The notes under the pieces: model-generated
The model's database searches: none
Seen by the model: the letters and a program-made list of their open reading frames with translations, nothing else
What the model was told of the DNA's origin: nothing
Program-made: the position numbers and the translations under genes
Assembly: GCA_964244065.1 (NCBI GenBank)
Contig: CAXTHH010000001.1
Span: 310,001 to 374,000 of the forward strand
From: JASLDZ01 sp964244065
GTDB lineage: Bacteria; Pseudomonadota; Alphaproteobacteria; Caulobacterales; Caulobacteraceae
Reading direction: 5' to 3'
Length of the DNA stretch: 64,000 bases
Shown here: positions 17,841 to 28,426 of the stretch, in pieces
Position numbering within the stretch: position 1 is the first letter of the stretch
How the letters are laid out: the number at the start of each line of letters is the position of its first letter

Positions 17841-19430
17841 ATGACCACCCGCCGCGCCCTCCTGGCGCTCGCCGCCGCCTCGCCCGTCGCCCTCGCCGGC
17901 GTCGTCCGGGCCCAGGGCCGCCCCGGCGGCCGGCCCGGCCCGGCCAGCCCCGGGGCGGGCGCGCCCACCGCCCGCGACGGGGCCGCCCCCGGCGCCGCGC
18001 GCGAGGCCGCCGCCGACACCCCCGCCAAGGACGCCAACGAGTTCGCGCGCTTCCCCGCCGACGCCAGCGTGAAGCAGTCGGCGACGGTCGGCGGCCGCGC
18101 CGTCGCCTACACGGCCACCGTGGGCTCGCTGCCCGTGCGCAACGAGACGGGCAAGCGCATCGCCGACGTGGTGTTCACCGCCTTCACCGTCGACGCCTAC
18201 CGCGGCGACCTCGCCCGGCCGGTGACCTTCGCCTTCAACGGCGGCCCGGGTGCGGCGTCCGTCTACCTGAACCTGGGCGCTATCGGCCCCAAGCGCGTGC
18301 AGTTCGGCGCCAACGGGGACAGCCCGTCCGACCCCGCGCGGCTGGTGGACAATCCCGCCAGCTGGATCGACTTCACCGACCTCGTCTTCATCGACCCGGT
18401 GGGCACCGGCTTCTCGCGCAGCCTGGTGGGCGAGGACGAGACCAAGCGACGCTTCTACGCCGTGCAGCCCGACATCGAGTACCTGTCGCGCATCGTCTAC
18501 GACTGGTTGCTGAAGAACGGCCGCCTGCCGTCGCCCAAGTACGTGGTGGGCGAGAGCTACGGCGGTTTCCGCGGCCCGCGCGTCACCCACTACCTCCAGA
18601 CCAAGCTCGGCGTCGGCGTGAACGGCACGGTGCTGGTCTCGCCGCTGCTGGACAACGCCAGCCGAACGGGCGGCGACCTCTCGCCGCTGCCGTGGATGAT
18701 GACCCTGCCGACCGTGACCGCCTCCCGCCTGGAGCGCGAGGGCAGGCTGACCGAGGCCGCCATGGCCGAGGTGATCGGCTACACGCGCGGCGAATATCTG
18801 CGCGACCTCATGGCCGGCCGCTCCGACCCCGGCGCCACCGACCGCGTGGTGACCAAGGTGGCCCAGCTGACCGGGCTCGACCCCACCTTCGTGCGGCGAT
18901 CGGGCGGGCGGCTGGAGACGCAGAGCGTGCTGCGCGAGGTGTTCCGCACCCAGGGCAAGCTCGGCAGCCGCTACGACATCAACGTCCAGAGCTACGACCC
19001 CTTCCCCTACGACCCGGACCAGCGGCCGAACGATCCGATCCTGGACAGCATCATCGCCCCCTGCGTCAGCGCCATCGTCGACTTCACCACGCGCGTGGTG
19101 GGCTGGAAGGTGGACGCGCGATACGAGCCGCTGTCGGACACGGTGAACCGGCAGTGGGACCGGGGGCGGGGGCCGCAGACCGAGAGCGTGACCGACCTGC
19201 GCGAGAGCCTGGCGATCGACCCCAAGCTCAAGGTGCTGATCGTGCACGGCTGGAACGACCTCAGCTGCCCGTTCATGGCCTCGGTGCTGATCGCCGACCA
19301 GACGCCGGTGATGGGATCGCCCGACCGGCTGCAGGTGAAGATGTATCCGGGCGGGCACATGTTCTACAGCCGCGCGGACAGCGGGGCGGCCTTCCGGCGC
19401 GACGTGCAGGCGCTGTACGCCCGGCGGTGA
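17841..19430 (+). CDS. S10-family serine carboxypeptidase, exported
   Basis: 529 residues. An N-terminal TTRR motif and hydrophobic core make a signal peptide (Tat-like), followed by a Gly/Pro/Ala-rich linker. The alpha/beta-hydrolase core has the S10 motifs FNGGPGAAS (oxyanion region), VGESYGGFRGPR with nucleophile Ser239, HGWNDLSCPF with the Asp, and YPGGHMFY with the His. The family removes C-terminal residues from peptides at acid pH; bacterial members are mostly periplasmic. The ATG follows a CGGAGCCC leader. About 200 bp separate it from dnaE2, so it has its own promoter. It converges on topoisomerase IB with a three-base gap. Confidence 0.9.
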   Translation: MTTRRALLALAAASPVALAGVVRAQGRPGGRPGPASPGAGAPTARDGAAPGAAREAAADTPAKDANEFARFPADASVKQSATVGGRAVAYTATVGSLPVRNETGKRIADVVFTAFTVDAYRGDLARPVTFAFNGGPGAASVYLNLGAIGPKRVQFGANGDSPSDPARLVDNPASWIDFTDLVFIDPVGTGFSRSLVGEDETKRRFYAVQPDIEYLSRIVYDWLLKNGRLPSPKYVVGESYGGFRGPRVTHYLQTKLGVGVNGTVLVSPLLDNASRTGGDLSPLPWMMTLPTVTASRLEREGRLTEAAMAEVIGYTRGEYLRDLMAGRSDPGATDRVVTKVAQLTGLDPTFVRRSGGRLETQSVLREVFRTQGKLGSRYDINVQSYDPFPYDPDQRPNDPILDSIIAPCVSAIVDFTTRVVGWKVDARYEPLSDTVNRQWDRGRGPQTESVTDLRESLAIDPKLKVLIVHGWNDLSCPFMASVLIADQTPVMGSPDRLQVKMYPGGHMFYSRADSGAAFRRDVQALYARR

Positions 19431-19433
19431 GGC

Positions 19434-20537
19434 TCAGGGGGTGGAGACCTCGACCTGCTCCTCCGGAGTGAGGCCGGTCTCCTCCTCGACCTCCTCTGCG
19501 AGCGCGTCGAGGAAGGCCAGCACCTCGGCCTCGTAGGCGTCGCCCTCGGTCTCCGCGAAGCTCTTGGGCAGGCGATGCTCCTGGAACGCCTTCAGCACCT
19601 CGGGATGGATGTAGGAGGAGCGGCAGACCGCCGGGGTGTTGCCCAAGAGGCCGGCGGTGGCCTTCACACAGAGGTTCAGGGCGGCCTTGGCCTGCCGCTC
19701 GGTCTCGGGCGCGTCCTGCATGGCCAGGGCCTTGGCGGCGGCGGTGGTGCCGGCCCAGGTGCGGAAGTCCTTGGCGGTGAAGTTCTCGCCCGTGACCTCG
19801 CGCAGGTAGGCGTTCACGTCGGCGGACTCGATGCCCTGGTGGCGGCCGTCCTCGTCCACGTACTGGAACAGGCGCTGGCCCGGCACGTCCTGGCACGCCT
19901 TGACCACCCGGGCGAGCCGGCGGTCCCGCAGGCCGGTGGAGTGCTTCACCCCCGACTTCCCCTTGAACTGGAAGCGGATCTCCGCGCCGTCGAACTTGAC
20001 GTGGCGGTCACGCAGGGTGGTAAGGCCGAAGCTCTTGTTGGTCTTGGCGTACTCGTCGTTGCCGACGCGGATCAGGGTGCGCTCCAGCAGCGTGACCACG
20101 GCGGCCACCACCTTCTCCTTGGGCAGGCCGCGGCGCGCCATGTCCGTCTCGACGCGTCCGCGGATGACGGGGAGGGCGCGGCCGAAGGCGGCCATGCGGG
20201 CGTACTTGGTCTCGGCCCGCACCTCGGCCCAGCGCGGGTGGTAGCGGTACTGCTTGCGCCCTTTCTCGTCGCGTCCCGTCGCCTGGATATGGCCGTCCGG
20301 GTCGGGACTGATCCACACGTCGGTGTAGGCGGGCGGGATGGCCAGCTTGTTGATCCGCTCCACGACGGCGGGATCCCTGATCGGCTTGCCGTCGGTGTCG
20401 CGGTAGGCCCAGCCCTTGCCGGACCTGCGCCTCGTGAACCCCGGCTCGCTGTCGTCGACGTAGGTCAGCCCCGCGGCCTCGGCGAAGGCGGCGTTCTCCG
20501 CGGGAGCGTCGGTCGGGGCGTCGTTCAGGTCGGCCAT
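19434..20537 (-). CDS. DNA topoisomerase IB (poxvirus/bacterial type)
   Basis: 367 residues. The N-terminal domain contains WAYRDTDGKPI, IPPAYTDVWI and GRDEKGRKQYRYH. The catalytic domain contains RVGNDEYAKTNKSFGLTTLRDRHV (active-site Arg), FKGKSG (general-acid Lys) and CRSSYIHP with the nucleophilic Tyr309. The enzyme relaxes supercoils by a 3'-phosphotyrosyl intermediate. The acidic C-terminal tail is unusually Glu-rich. The start ATG 20537 gives a normal-length protein. It is divergent from rlmJ. Confidence 0.93.
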   Translation of the reverse strand: MADLNDAPTDAPAENAAFAEAAGLTYVDDSEPGFTRRRSGKGWAYRDTDGKPIRDPAVVERINKLAIPPAYTDVWISPDPDGHIQATGRDEKGRKQYRYHPRWAEVRAETKYARMAAFGRALPVIRGRVETDMARRGLPKEKVVAAVVTLLERTLIRVGNDEYAKTNKSFGLTTLRDRHVKFDGAEIRFQFKGKSGVKHSTGLRDRRLARVVKACQDVPGQRLFQYVDEDGRHQGIESADVNAYLREVTGENFTAKDFRTWAGTTAAAKALAMQDAPETERQAKAALNLCVKATAGLLGNTPAVCRSSYIHPEVLKAFQEHRLPKSFAETEGDAYEAEVLAFLDALAEEVEEETGLTPEEQVEVSTP

Positions 20538-20655
20538 CGAGGCTCCGGCGAGGGCGCTCGCGGCGTGGCGGCTGGCCGCGCCGCCGCGGCTCGGCTTTAA
20601 GCGTCGAGGCGCGGGCGGGTTCCTGCCCGCCGTTGAACGCCCGCGGAGCCCCGTC

Positions 20656-21489
20656 CTGAACTACCGCCACGCCTTCCACGCCGGGAACTTCGCCGACGTG
20701 TTCAAGCATGCCGTGCTGCTGCGCTGGCTCCGCGGGCTCACCGCGGACGCAGGGCCGCTGGAGCTCTTGGACACGCATGCGGGAGCGGGCCTCTACGACC
20801 TGTCGGCCGCCCCGGCCGGTCGCACGGGGGAGGCGGCGGACGGGATCGGCCGCTTCCTGCCGCCCGCCCCACCCGATCCCGCCCTCGCCCCGCTGGTGGA
20901 CGCCGTCCGTGCGCTGAACCGGGGTGGGGAGGGGCCGCTCTACCCGGGCTCGCCGCTGCTGGCGTGCGGGGCGCTGCGGCCCGGTGACCGCTACGTGGGA
21001 TGCGAGCTCCGGCCGGAGGACGCGGACGCCCTGGAGCGCGCCCTGCGCGCCCGGGTGACGACGGTGCGCGCCCGGGTGGTGCGCGCGGACGGCTGGCTCG
21101 CGGCGCGGCAGGCGGCGCCCGGCCGCCGCCGCGCGCTGCTGATCGACCCGCCGTTCGAGGACGGGGAGGATGCGGCGCGTCTCGCGGAGGCGGCGGAGGC
21201 CGCGCTCGTCCGGGGCGAGCCGCTGGCCATCTGGGCGCCGATTAAGGATCTGGACAGCTTCGACCGGCTGCTCGGCCGACTGGAGGCGCTGGGGCCGCCG
21301 CCGTCGGCGGCCGTGCAGCTGCGCCTGCGCCCGCTCGACTCGCCGCTGCGCCTGAACGGCTGCGCCATGATCCTGGTCGGCGGGCCTGACCTGGGCGCCG
21401 TGGCCGAGGAGACCGCGCAGGCGGTGGCCTCGCGCTGCGGCGAACCGGGCTCGCGCGTCGTGCTGGAGCGCTTCGGCGCGCAACCGTAG
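20656..21489 (+). CDS. rlmJ: 23S rRNA (adenine-N6)-methyltransferase RlmJ, apparent CTG start
   Basis: 277 residues if initiated at CTG 20656. The conserved N-terminus LNYRHAFHAGNFADVFKHAV (essential Tyr, His and Lys of RlmJ) begins exactly at this CTG. GGAG sits seven bases upstream in a GCGGAGCCCC leader like those of other genes here. The next conventional start, GTG 20698, would delete this motif. Other landmarks are DTHAGAGLYDL (SAM binding), LIDPPFEDGED (the DPPF catalytic motif) and WAPIKD. RlmJ methylates A2030 of 23S rRNA. In bacteria CTG is a rare start, so a sequencing or frame problem upstream cannot be fully excluded. Confidence 0.85.
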   Translation: MNYRHAFHAGNFADVFKHAVLLRWLRGLTADAGPLELLDTHAGAGLYDLSAAPAGRTGEAADGIGRFLPPAPPDPALAPLVDAVRALNRGGEGPLYPGSPLLACGALRPGDRYVGCELRPEDADALERALRARVTTVRARVVRADGWLAARQAAPGRRRALLIDPPFEDGEDAARLAEAAEAALVRGEPLAIWAPIKDLDSFDRLLGRLEALGPPPSAAVQLRLRPLDSPLRLNGCAMILVGGPDLGAVAEETAQAVASRCGEPGSRVVLERFGAQP

Positions 21490-21549
21490 CCGCGCGGGCG
21501 GGTTCCTTCGGCGCACGCGTCCGGCGTGCGCGAGTCGCGGAGCCTTTCC

Positions 21550-22233
21550 ATGTCGCAGCACCCCCGTCTCGAGGACGCGATCCGCACCGCGCGTCGCCGG
21601 GCGGCCGAACTGGGCGAGCGCGCGGGCGAGTGGGGCGATGAGCTGGGCGCCCGGGCCCGCGAGTTGCGCGCCCACCTGCCGCCCGTGCGCCTGCCGGAGC
21701 TCCGCCGCGCCCCGCCGCCGCCCCCGCCGCCGCCCCCGCCCCCGTCCCGCCCGACCGCCGCGGTGGCCGTGCCCGCGCTGCTGATCGCCGCGGGCGCCGG
21801 CCTCGGCTGGTACGCGTGGCGCCTCTGGTCGCAGTCGCGCGCGCGCGAGCGCCTCGATCGCGAGGGGGGCGAGCAGGGTCGCGCCCACCCCGAGGCCGTG
21901 ATGGCCCACAACCCCGTCCCGGCGGACGCGCCCGTGGAGACGCCCGACCCGTCCGCCTCCGGACTGGCCACGCCCGCCGAGGCCGTGATGGCCCACGCCC
22001 CGGCTCCCACGCCCGACAGCTTCAAGGACGGCGGCGAAGACGCCGCCCCGTCCACCGCGGCCGTCAGGCCGGTGGCCGGTCCCGCGCCGAGCGAGGGCGA
22101 GCTCCTGGCCTCCGTCTCCCCCGCCGGCTTCGACGCGGACGCCGCGCCGCAGGTGGCGCCTACGCCCACGCTGGAGGAGGCGGTGAAGCCGCGCGCTCCC
22201 CGCAAGCCCAAGCCGCCCGGGGTGTCGGCCTGA
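21550..22233 (+). CDS. Proline-rich single-helix membrane protein
   Basis: About 227 residues from ATG 21550. The N-terminal 45 residues are charged and helical. An uninterrupted run of eleven prolines follows, then one hydrophobic helix (AVAVPALLIAAGAGLGWYAW), then a long Ala/Pro/Glu-rich tail in which PEAVMAH occurs twice (near residues 114 and 142). This is the layout of a membrane-anchored protein with disordered flanks. The polyproline run would need EF-P for efficient translation. No family is recognised. It ends in an overlap with the DUF4112 gene. Confidence 0.6.
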   Translation: MSQHPRLEDAIRTARRRAAELGERAGEWGDELGARARELRAHLPPVRLPELRRAPPPPPPPPPPPSRPTAAVAVPALLIAAGAGLGWYAWRLWSQSRARERLDREGGEQGRAHPEAVMAHNPVPADAPVETPDPSASGLATPAEAVMAHAPAPTPDSFKDGGEDAAPSTAAVRPVAGPAPSEGELLASVSPAGFDADAAPQVAPTPTLEEAVKPRAPRKPKPPGVSA

Positions 22234-22718
22234 GCGGCCGTCCGCGCCTGCTGGACCGGGCGCGCACCCGCGCGGAGGTGGACGCCGCCCGCCGGGCGGT
22301 GGAGCGCATCGGCCGCGTCTCCGACGACGTGATCCGGCTCGGGCCGCTCAAGCTCGGCTGGGACGCGCTGCTGGAGTTCATCCCGGGCGTGGGCGAGGTC
22401 TACAGCCTGGGCGCGGGCGCCTGGCTGATGCACGCCGCCCGCCGCGCGCACCTGCCCGCGGGCGAGCTGGCCAAGGTGGTGGCGCTGGTGGGCGCCAACA
22501 CGGCGATGGGCGCCTTCAACGTCGTGCCCGTGGCGGGGCTCGCCGGCAGCCTGCTGGCGGGCCTGTTCCGCGGCCACCGCTACGCCGCCAAGGCGCTGCT
22601 GAAGGCGATCGACCAGACGCACTACGTCGAAGGCGAGCGCACGCCGCAGCGCGAGCGCGAGGCCGAAGCGGCCCGCAGTCTCGGCGGCGCTAAGCGGGTG
22701 GTGTTCCTGGGAGAGTGA
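22230..22718 (+). CDS. DUF4112 family membrane protein
   Basis: The conserved core is RLGPLKLGWDALLEFIPGVG followed by two hydrophobic helices (VYSLGAGAWLMHAA and MGAFNVVPVAGLAGSLLAGLF), the DUF4112 pattern. The basic C-terminus ends KRVVFLGE. The start is uncertain: the frame has no ATG, a CTG at 22230 overlaps the preceding stop (CTGA), and GTG 22278 is the first conventional start but has poor Shine-Dalgarno spacing. The function is unknown. It converges on the methylmalonyl-CoA mutase gene. Confidence 0.7.
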   Translation: MSGRPRLLDRARTRAEVDAARRAVERIGRVSDDVIRLGPLKLGWDALLEFIPGVGEVYSLGAGAWLMHAARRAHLPAGELAKVVALVGANTAMGAFNVVPVAGLAGSLLAGLFRGHRYAAKALLKAIDQTHYVEGERTPQREREAEAARSLGGAKRVVFLGE

Positions 22719-22743
22719 ACCCCCTCCCGCGCGCGGGAGGGGG

Positions 22744-22745
<2 letters not shown>
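22718..22745. terminator. Bidirectional terminator hairpin
   Basis: A 28-base palindrome: arm AACCCCCTCCCGC (22718-22730), two central bases, and the exact complement (22733-22745). It lies between the convergent stops of the DUF4112 gene and mutB and overlaps the mutB TAA. There is no long T-run, so termination strength is inferred from the stem alone. Confidence 0.7.
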
Positions 22746-24906
<2,161 letters not shown>

Positions 24907-24913
24907 GCTCTTA

Positions 24914-25020
24914 TCCGCTCATCCCCGCGGAAGCGGGGACCCAGGTTTTGGCCGCGCGCACACGGCAGGCCGGGAGGACGTAGCTCACACTGGGTCCCCG
25001 CTTCCGCGGGGATGAGCGGA
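24914..25020. repeat. Palindromic repeat element A (31-bp inverted repeat)
   Basis: Perfect 31-base arms at 24914-24944 and 24990-25020 flank a 45-base spacer. Each arm contains the smaller hairpin CCCCGCGGAAGCGGGG. This is the alphaproteobacterial extragenic palindrome type that translates as HPRGSGDP. It sits between the 135-codon gene and mutB and extends into the end of that gene. Confidence 0.9.
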
Positions 25021-25392
25021 GAGAGGTGAGAACAGCGCGTCCTCCACCAGGTCGCGCCAGACGGGGTCGGCGGCGTCCACCCAGTCCACGTCGTCGCCGA
25101 AGCCGACGGCGGTGCGGCCGTCGGGGAGCAGCAGGCCGAGCACCTCCAGCGTGTCGCCCTCCTCGGCGCCGTGCGCCTCGGCCTGGACCACCAGCGCGGC
25201 GAGGCCCGCGTCCGGCGCGTCCTCGTCCTCGTACCAGATCACGGGAGCGGGCAGGGGCTCGTCCATCGGGTGGGGATCGGTGGTGTCGGCCATGGCGAAG
25301 ACGGCCGTCCCCGCGTTCACGTCGTCCTGCGTGGCGAGGCGGCCGGTGAACACGTCCGCCTCCGCCCAGGTGTCGGCGGTGTAGCCGCTCAT
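24985..25392 (-). CDS. Acidic hypothetical protein between mutA and mutB, C-terminus supplied by a repeat
   Basis: 135 residues, strongly acidic (WYEDEDAPDAG, GFGDDVDWVDAADP), without signal peptide or membrane helix. The ATG overlaps the mutA stop (ATGA), so the genes are translationally coupled. The last dozen codons (SAHPRGSGDPV) are read from the right arm of repeat element A, so the original stop was probably lost when the repeat arrived. I do not recognise the family. Its position suggests a role tied to the mutase, but nothing in the sequence shows it. Confidence 0.65.
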   Translation of the reverse strand: MSGYTADTWAEADVFTGRLATQDDVNAGTAVFAMADTTDPHPMDEPLPAPVIWYEDEDAPDAGLAALVVQAEAHGAEEGDTLEVLGLLLPDGRTAVGFGDDVDWVDAADPVWRDLVEDALFSPLSAHPRGSGDPV

Positions 25393-27212
25393 GCGTCGAG
25401 CTCCGTCAGGAGATTACTGAGCACATCTGGCGCATCGCAGCCGAGAACCAAGTTGCCCTCCGCGCCCTTTACCGACGCCTTGCCTGCAATCCAGACGCCA
25501 CCCACCCCGGCGGCCCACAGAGACTTGATCATGTCAGGCCCGCGTCTCGCATAAGCCTCGTCGGTTCCGCACAGGATAACCATGCCCCGACCGCGCGCCT
25601 GATCGACCAGGCCGACCTCGCTCACGATGCCGGCCGATGCGAGGAGGTTGCGCGTGAAGCTGATCCGCGCGGCCATGACGGCCTGACTTTCTGCATCGGA
25701 ACTTCGGTCCAGCTCGACCAGGAAGGCGGTTGGTCGCTCCTCCGCTGCCTGCGCCCGCTGCCGGAGGCGTTCGAAGGGCGCGGCCAGGCGCATGGGCGCA
25801 AGCGGGTCGGCCGTGTCGTCGGGCCCCGGCTGGCGCACGTTCGGCGCGGGGCAGGCGAAGGAGGCGGGGTCGACCGTCTCCGTCTCAACCGGGGCGTCGG
25901 CGAGGGCTGGGAACTCGGACACGCCGACCAGCCCCGCCTTGCGCGTGGCGACGTCACGCTCGAGCGCCACGCGGGCTTCGGCCACCTCGCTCTGCAAGCG
26001 GCCGGTGCGGAGCGCCGCGACGAGGCCGCCCTCGCGCTCGATCTCCTGCATCACGGCCCAGGCCCTGCGCGCCAGCTCGTCGGTGATCCGCTCCAGCGAC
26101 CAGGCGCCCGCGGCGGGGTCGGCGACGCGGCCGAGGTGGGCCTCCTCCTGCAGCACCAGCTGGGTGTTGCGCGCCTGGCGGCGGGCGAAGTCGGTGGGCG
26201 GGCCGAGCGGCTCGGTGAAGGGCGCAAGCACCACCGCGTCCGCCCCGCCGACGGCGCCTGCGAAGCCCGCGGCCGTCAGGCGCACGAGGTTGGTCCAGGC
26301 GTCCAGCCGCGAGAGCATCCGCGCCGACGAGCGCGCCTCGATCCGCGCCGGCGCGGCCACGTCGTAGGCGGCGGCGAGGCGCGCCCAGATCGCCCGGGCG
26401 GCGCGCAGCTTGGCCACGGAGAGCAGGAAGCGGCCGTCGACGGAGACGCCCAGCGTCACGCTGCGCAGGACCGCTGAGCGGGGCAGGCCGGCGGCCTCGC
26501 CAGCGCGGACATAGGCGAGGGCGGCGGCGGCCATGACGCCCAACTCCTGCGCCTCGGTCCCGCCCGCCTCGTGCACGGCGCGGCCATTGGCCAGGAACAG
26601 GCCGGCGGCGGGGTGCAGTTCGGACAGCCGCGCCGCCGTCCCGCCCGCCGCCGCCACGTGCGCGTCCAGCGGGCCGGGGCTCGCACCCTCGCGCATGAAG
26701 GCGCCCAAGGGATCGAGGTGCAGCTGCAGCGGCGCGGAGGGGCCGCGGCCGGCCGCCTCGCTCAGCCACGCCGCCGCCGCCGGGCCGAGCCACCCCGCAT
26801 CCAGCGCCACCGGGGCGAGGTCGGTGAGCACCCCGTCGAGCACGCGGCGGAGGTCGTCGGCGCCTGCCACGGCGATCCCGTCCGCCCCCGTGGGGTCGAG
26901 GCGCAGGAGCACGGAGGCCGCGCCGTTCTCGAGATCCTCAAGCGCCTGACGGTTGGCGCGCGCGGGATCGGGATGCGCCACCACCGTACGGACCTCCCAC
27001 GGGCGGGCGGCGTCGCGGGGCGGCCACAGAGGCGGGGCCGGAGCCGGGGCGTCCTCGGCGGTGTCGAGCGGGCCGAGGGCGATCCCATCCGCGGAGCGGG
27101 CCACCAGGCGCTTGTCGAAGTGCGCCCCCTTCAGCGCCTTCTCCGCCAGGGCGCGCCACTGCTCGCGCGCGGGCTCGGGAAAGCCTTCGGCAAGGAGGAC
27201 GCCCGCGATCAT
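25389..27212 (-). CDS. mutA: Methylmalonyl-CoA mutase small (non-catalytic) subunit
   Basis: 607 residues. It follows the mutase barrel layout (LSELHPAAGLFLANGRAVHEAGG, SSARMLSRLDAWTNLVRLTAAGFAGAVGGADAV, DFARRQARNTQLVLQEEAHLGRVADPAAGAWSLE). The C-terminal domain resembles a B12-binding fold but lacks the DxHxxG histidine, as expected for the subunit that does not bind cobalamin. It forms a heterodimer with MutB. ATG 27212 is chosen; the frame is open further upstream, but that extension is low-complexity and crosses a repeat. Its stop overlaps the next gene (ATGA). Confidence 0.92.
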   Translation of the reverse strand: MIAGVLLAEGFPEPAREQWRALAEKALKGAHFDKRLVARSADGIALGPLDTAEDAPAPAPPLWPPRDAARPWEVRTVVAHPDPARANRQALEDLENGAASVLLRLDPTGADGIAVAGADDLRRVLDGVLTDLAPVALDAGWLGPAAAAWLSEAAGRGPSAPLQLHLDPLGAFMREGASPGPLDAHVAAAGGTAARLSELHPAAGLFLANGRAVHEAGGTEAQELGVMAAAALAYVRAGEAAGLPRSAVLRSVTLGVSVDGRFLLSVAKLRAARAIWARLAAAYDVAAPARIEARSSARMLSRLDAWTNLVRLTAAGFAGAVGGADAVVLAPFTEPLGPPTDFARRQARNTQLVLQEEAHLGRVADPAAGAWSLERITDELARRAWAVMQEIEREGGLVAALRTGRLQSEVAEARVALERDVATRKAGLVGVSEFPALADAPVETETVDPASFACPAPNVRQPGPDDTADPLAPMRLAAPFERLRQRAQAAEERPTAFLVELDRSSDAESQAVMAARISFTRNLLASAGIVSEVGLVDQARGRGMVILCGTDEAYARRGPDMIKSLWAAGVGGVWIAGKASVKGAEGNLVLGCDAPDVLSNLLTELDA

Positions 27213-27268
27213 GGCTGCGGTGTGCGGCGGAGGCGGGGAGGGGTCAAGCGCGAGCTGCCCCACGCTGC

Positions 27269-27378
27269 GTCGCCCTCGGGCTTGACCGGAGGGCCGGGTG
27301 TTGGTCGTGCTGGCGGCCTGCAGCCGCTTCAGCGGCCCTGCTCCCGCGCTCGGCCCTCGGGTCGAGCCCGAGGGCGAC
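27269..27378. repeat. Palindromic repeat element B, copy 1
   Basis: The left arm (27269-27296, starting GTCGCCCTCGGGCTTGACC) and right arm (27351-27378) are near-perfect inverted copies, differing at two positions, around a 54-base spacer. Each arm is itself nearly palindromic (CCCTCGGG-x5-CCCGAGGG). It fills the divergent space between mutA and the nitronate monooxygenase gene and ends 22 bases before the latter's start. Three more copies occur at 46930, 51074 and 54355. Confidence 0.85.
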
Positions 27379-27399
27379 GGTGATGATGGGAGACGACCC

Positions 27400-28359
27400 T
27401 TGGCCCTGCCGCCCGTGTTCGACCGCCTGCGCCTGCCCGTGATCGGCTCGCCGCTGTTCATCATCAGCAACCCGGAGCTGGTGATCGCCCAGTGCAAGGC
27501 GGGCGTGGTGGGCAGCTTCCCGGCGCTGAACGCCCGGCCGCAGAGCCAGCTCGACGCATGGCTGCACCAGATCACCGAGGCGCTGGCCGCCCACGACCGC
27601 GAGCATCCGGAGGCGCCCGCCGCCCCGTTCGCGGTGAACCAGATCGTCCACCGCTCCAACGCGCGGCTGGAGGAGGACATGGCCACCTGCGCGAAGTGGA
27701 AGGTCCCGATCGTCATCACCAGCCTGGGCGCGCGGGAGGACGTGAACACCGCCGTGCACGGCTGGGGCGGGATCACGCTGCACGACGTCATCAACGACCG
27801 CTTCGCGCACAAGGCGGTGGAGAAGGGCGCCGACGGGCTGATCGCGGTGGCCGCGGGCGCGGGCGGCCACGCGGGCACCCTGTCGCCGTTCGCGCTGATC
27901 CACGAGATCCGGCGCTGGTTCGACGGGCCGCTCGCCCTCTCCGGCGCGATCGCCACGGGAAGGGCGGTGCTGGCCGCCCAGGCCATGGGCGCCGACCTGG
28001 CCTACGTGGGCTCGGCCTTCATCGCCACCGACGAGGCGAACGCCGCGGAGGGCTACAAGGCCATGATCGCCGGCTCCAGCGCCGAGGATATCGTCTACTC
28101 CAACCTCTTCACCGGCGTGCACGGCAACTACCTGAAGGGGTCCATCGAGGCGGCCGGCCTCGATCCGGCGAACCTGCCCGTGAGCGACGCGTCGGCCATG
28201 AACTTCGGCGCCGGCGAGTCCAAGCCCAAGGCCTGGAAGGAGATCTGGGGCGCGGGGCAGGGCGTCGGCGCCGTCGACGCGGTGGCGCCGGCCGCCGAGC
28301 TTATCGGGCGGCTCGGCCGCGAGTACGCCGCGGCGCGCGACGCGCTCGCCCGGGGATAA
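27400..28359 (+). CDS. Nitronate monooxygenase / 2-nitropropane dioxygenase family
   Basis: 319 residues from TTG 27400, which has GGAG seven bases upstream. An in-frame ATG at 27298 lies inside repeat B and would add a spurious N-terminus. The FMN TIM-barrel is clear: RLPVIGSPLFIISNPELVIAQ, VNQIVHRSN, DGLIAVAAGAGGHAG (with the His seen in class enzymes), LSGAIATGRAVLAAQAMGADLAYVGS. The family oxidises alkyl nitronates such as propionate-3-nitronate; the actual substrate is uncertain. Confidence 0.88.
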   Translation: MALPPVFDRLRLPVIGSPLFIISNPELVIAQCKAGVVGSFPALNARPQSQLDAWLHQITEALAAHDREHPEAPAAPFAVNQIVHRSNARLEEDMATCAKWKVPIVITSLGAREDVNTAVHGWGGITLHDVINDRFAHKAVEKGADGLIAVAAGAGGHAGTLSPFALIHEIRRWFDGPLALSGAIATGRAVLAAQAMGADLAYVGSAFIATDEANAAEGYKAMIAGSSAEDIVYSNLFTGVHGNYLKGSIEAAGLDPANLPVSDASAMNFGAGESKPKAWKEIWGAGQGVGAVDAVAPAAELIGRLGREYAAARDALARG

Positions 28360-28426
28360 CTCTTCCGCTGTCCCCGCCCGGTCGCGCCGGGCGCAGGCTC
28401 TCTCCGACAGTTGCGGAGACGAGAGC

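Noticed and set aside
27298..27399. Upstream ATG start for the nitronate monooxygenase
   Set aside because: It lies inside repeat element B and adds a non-homologous leader; TTG 27400 has a well-placed GGAG and begins the conserved region.
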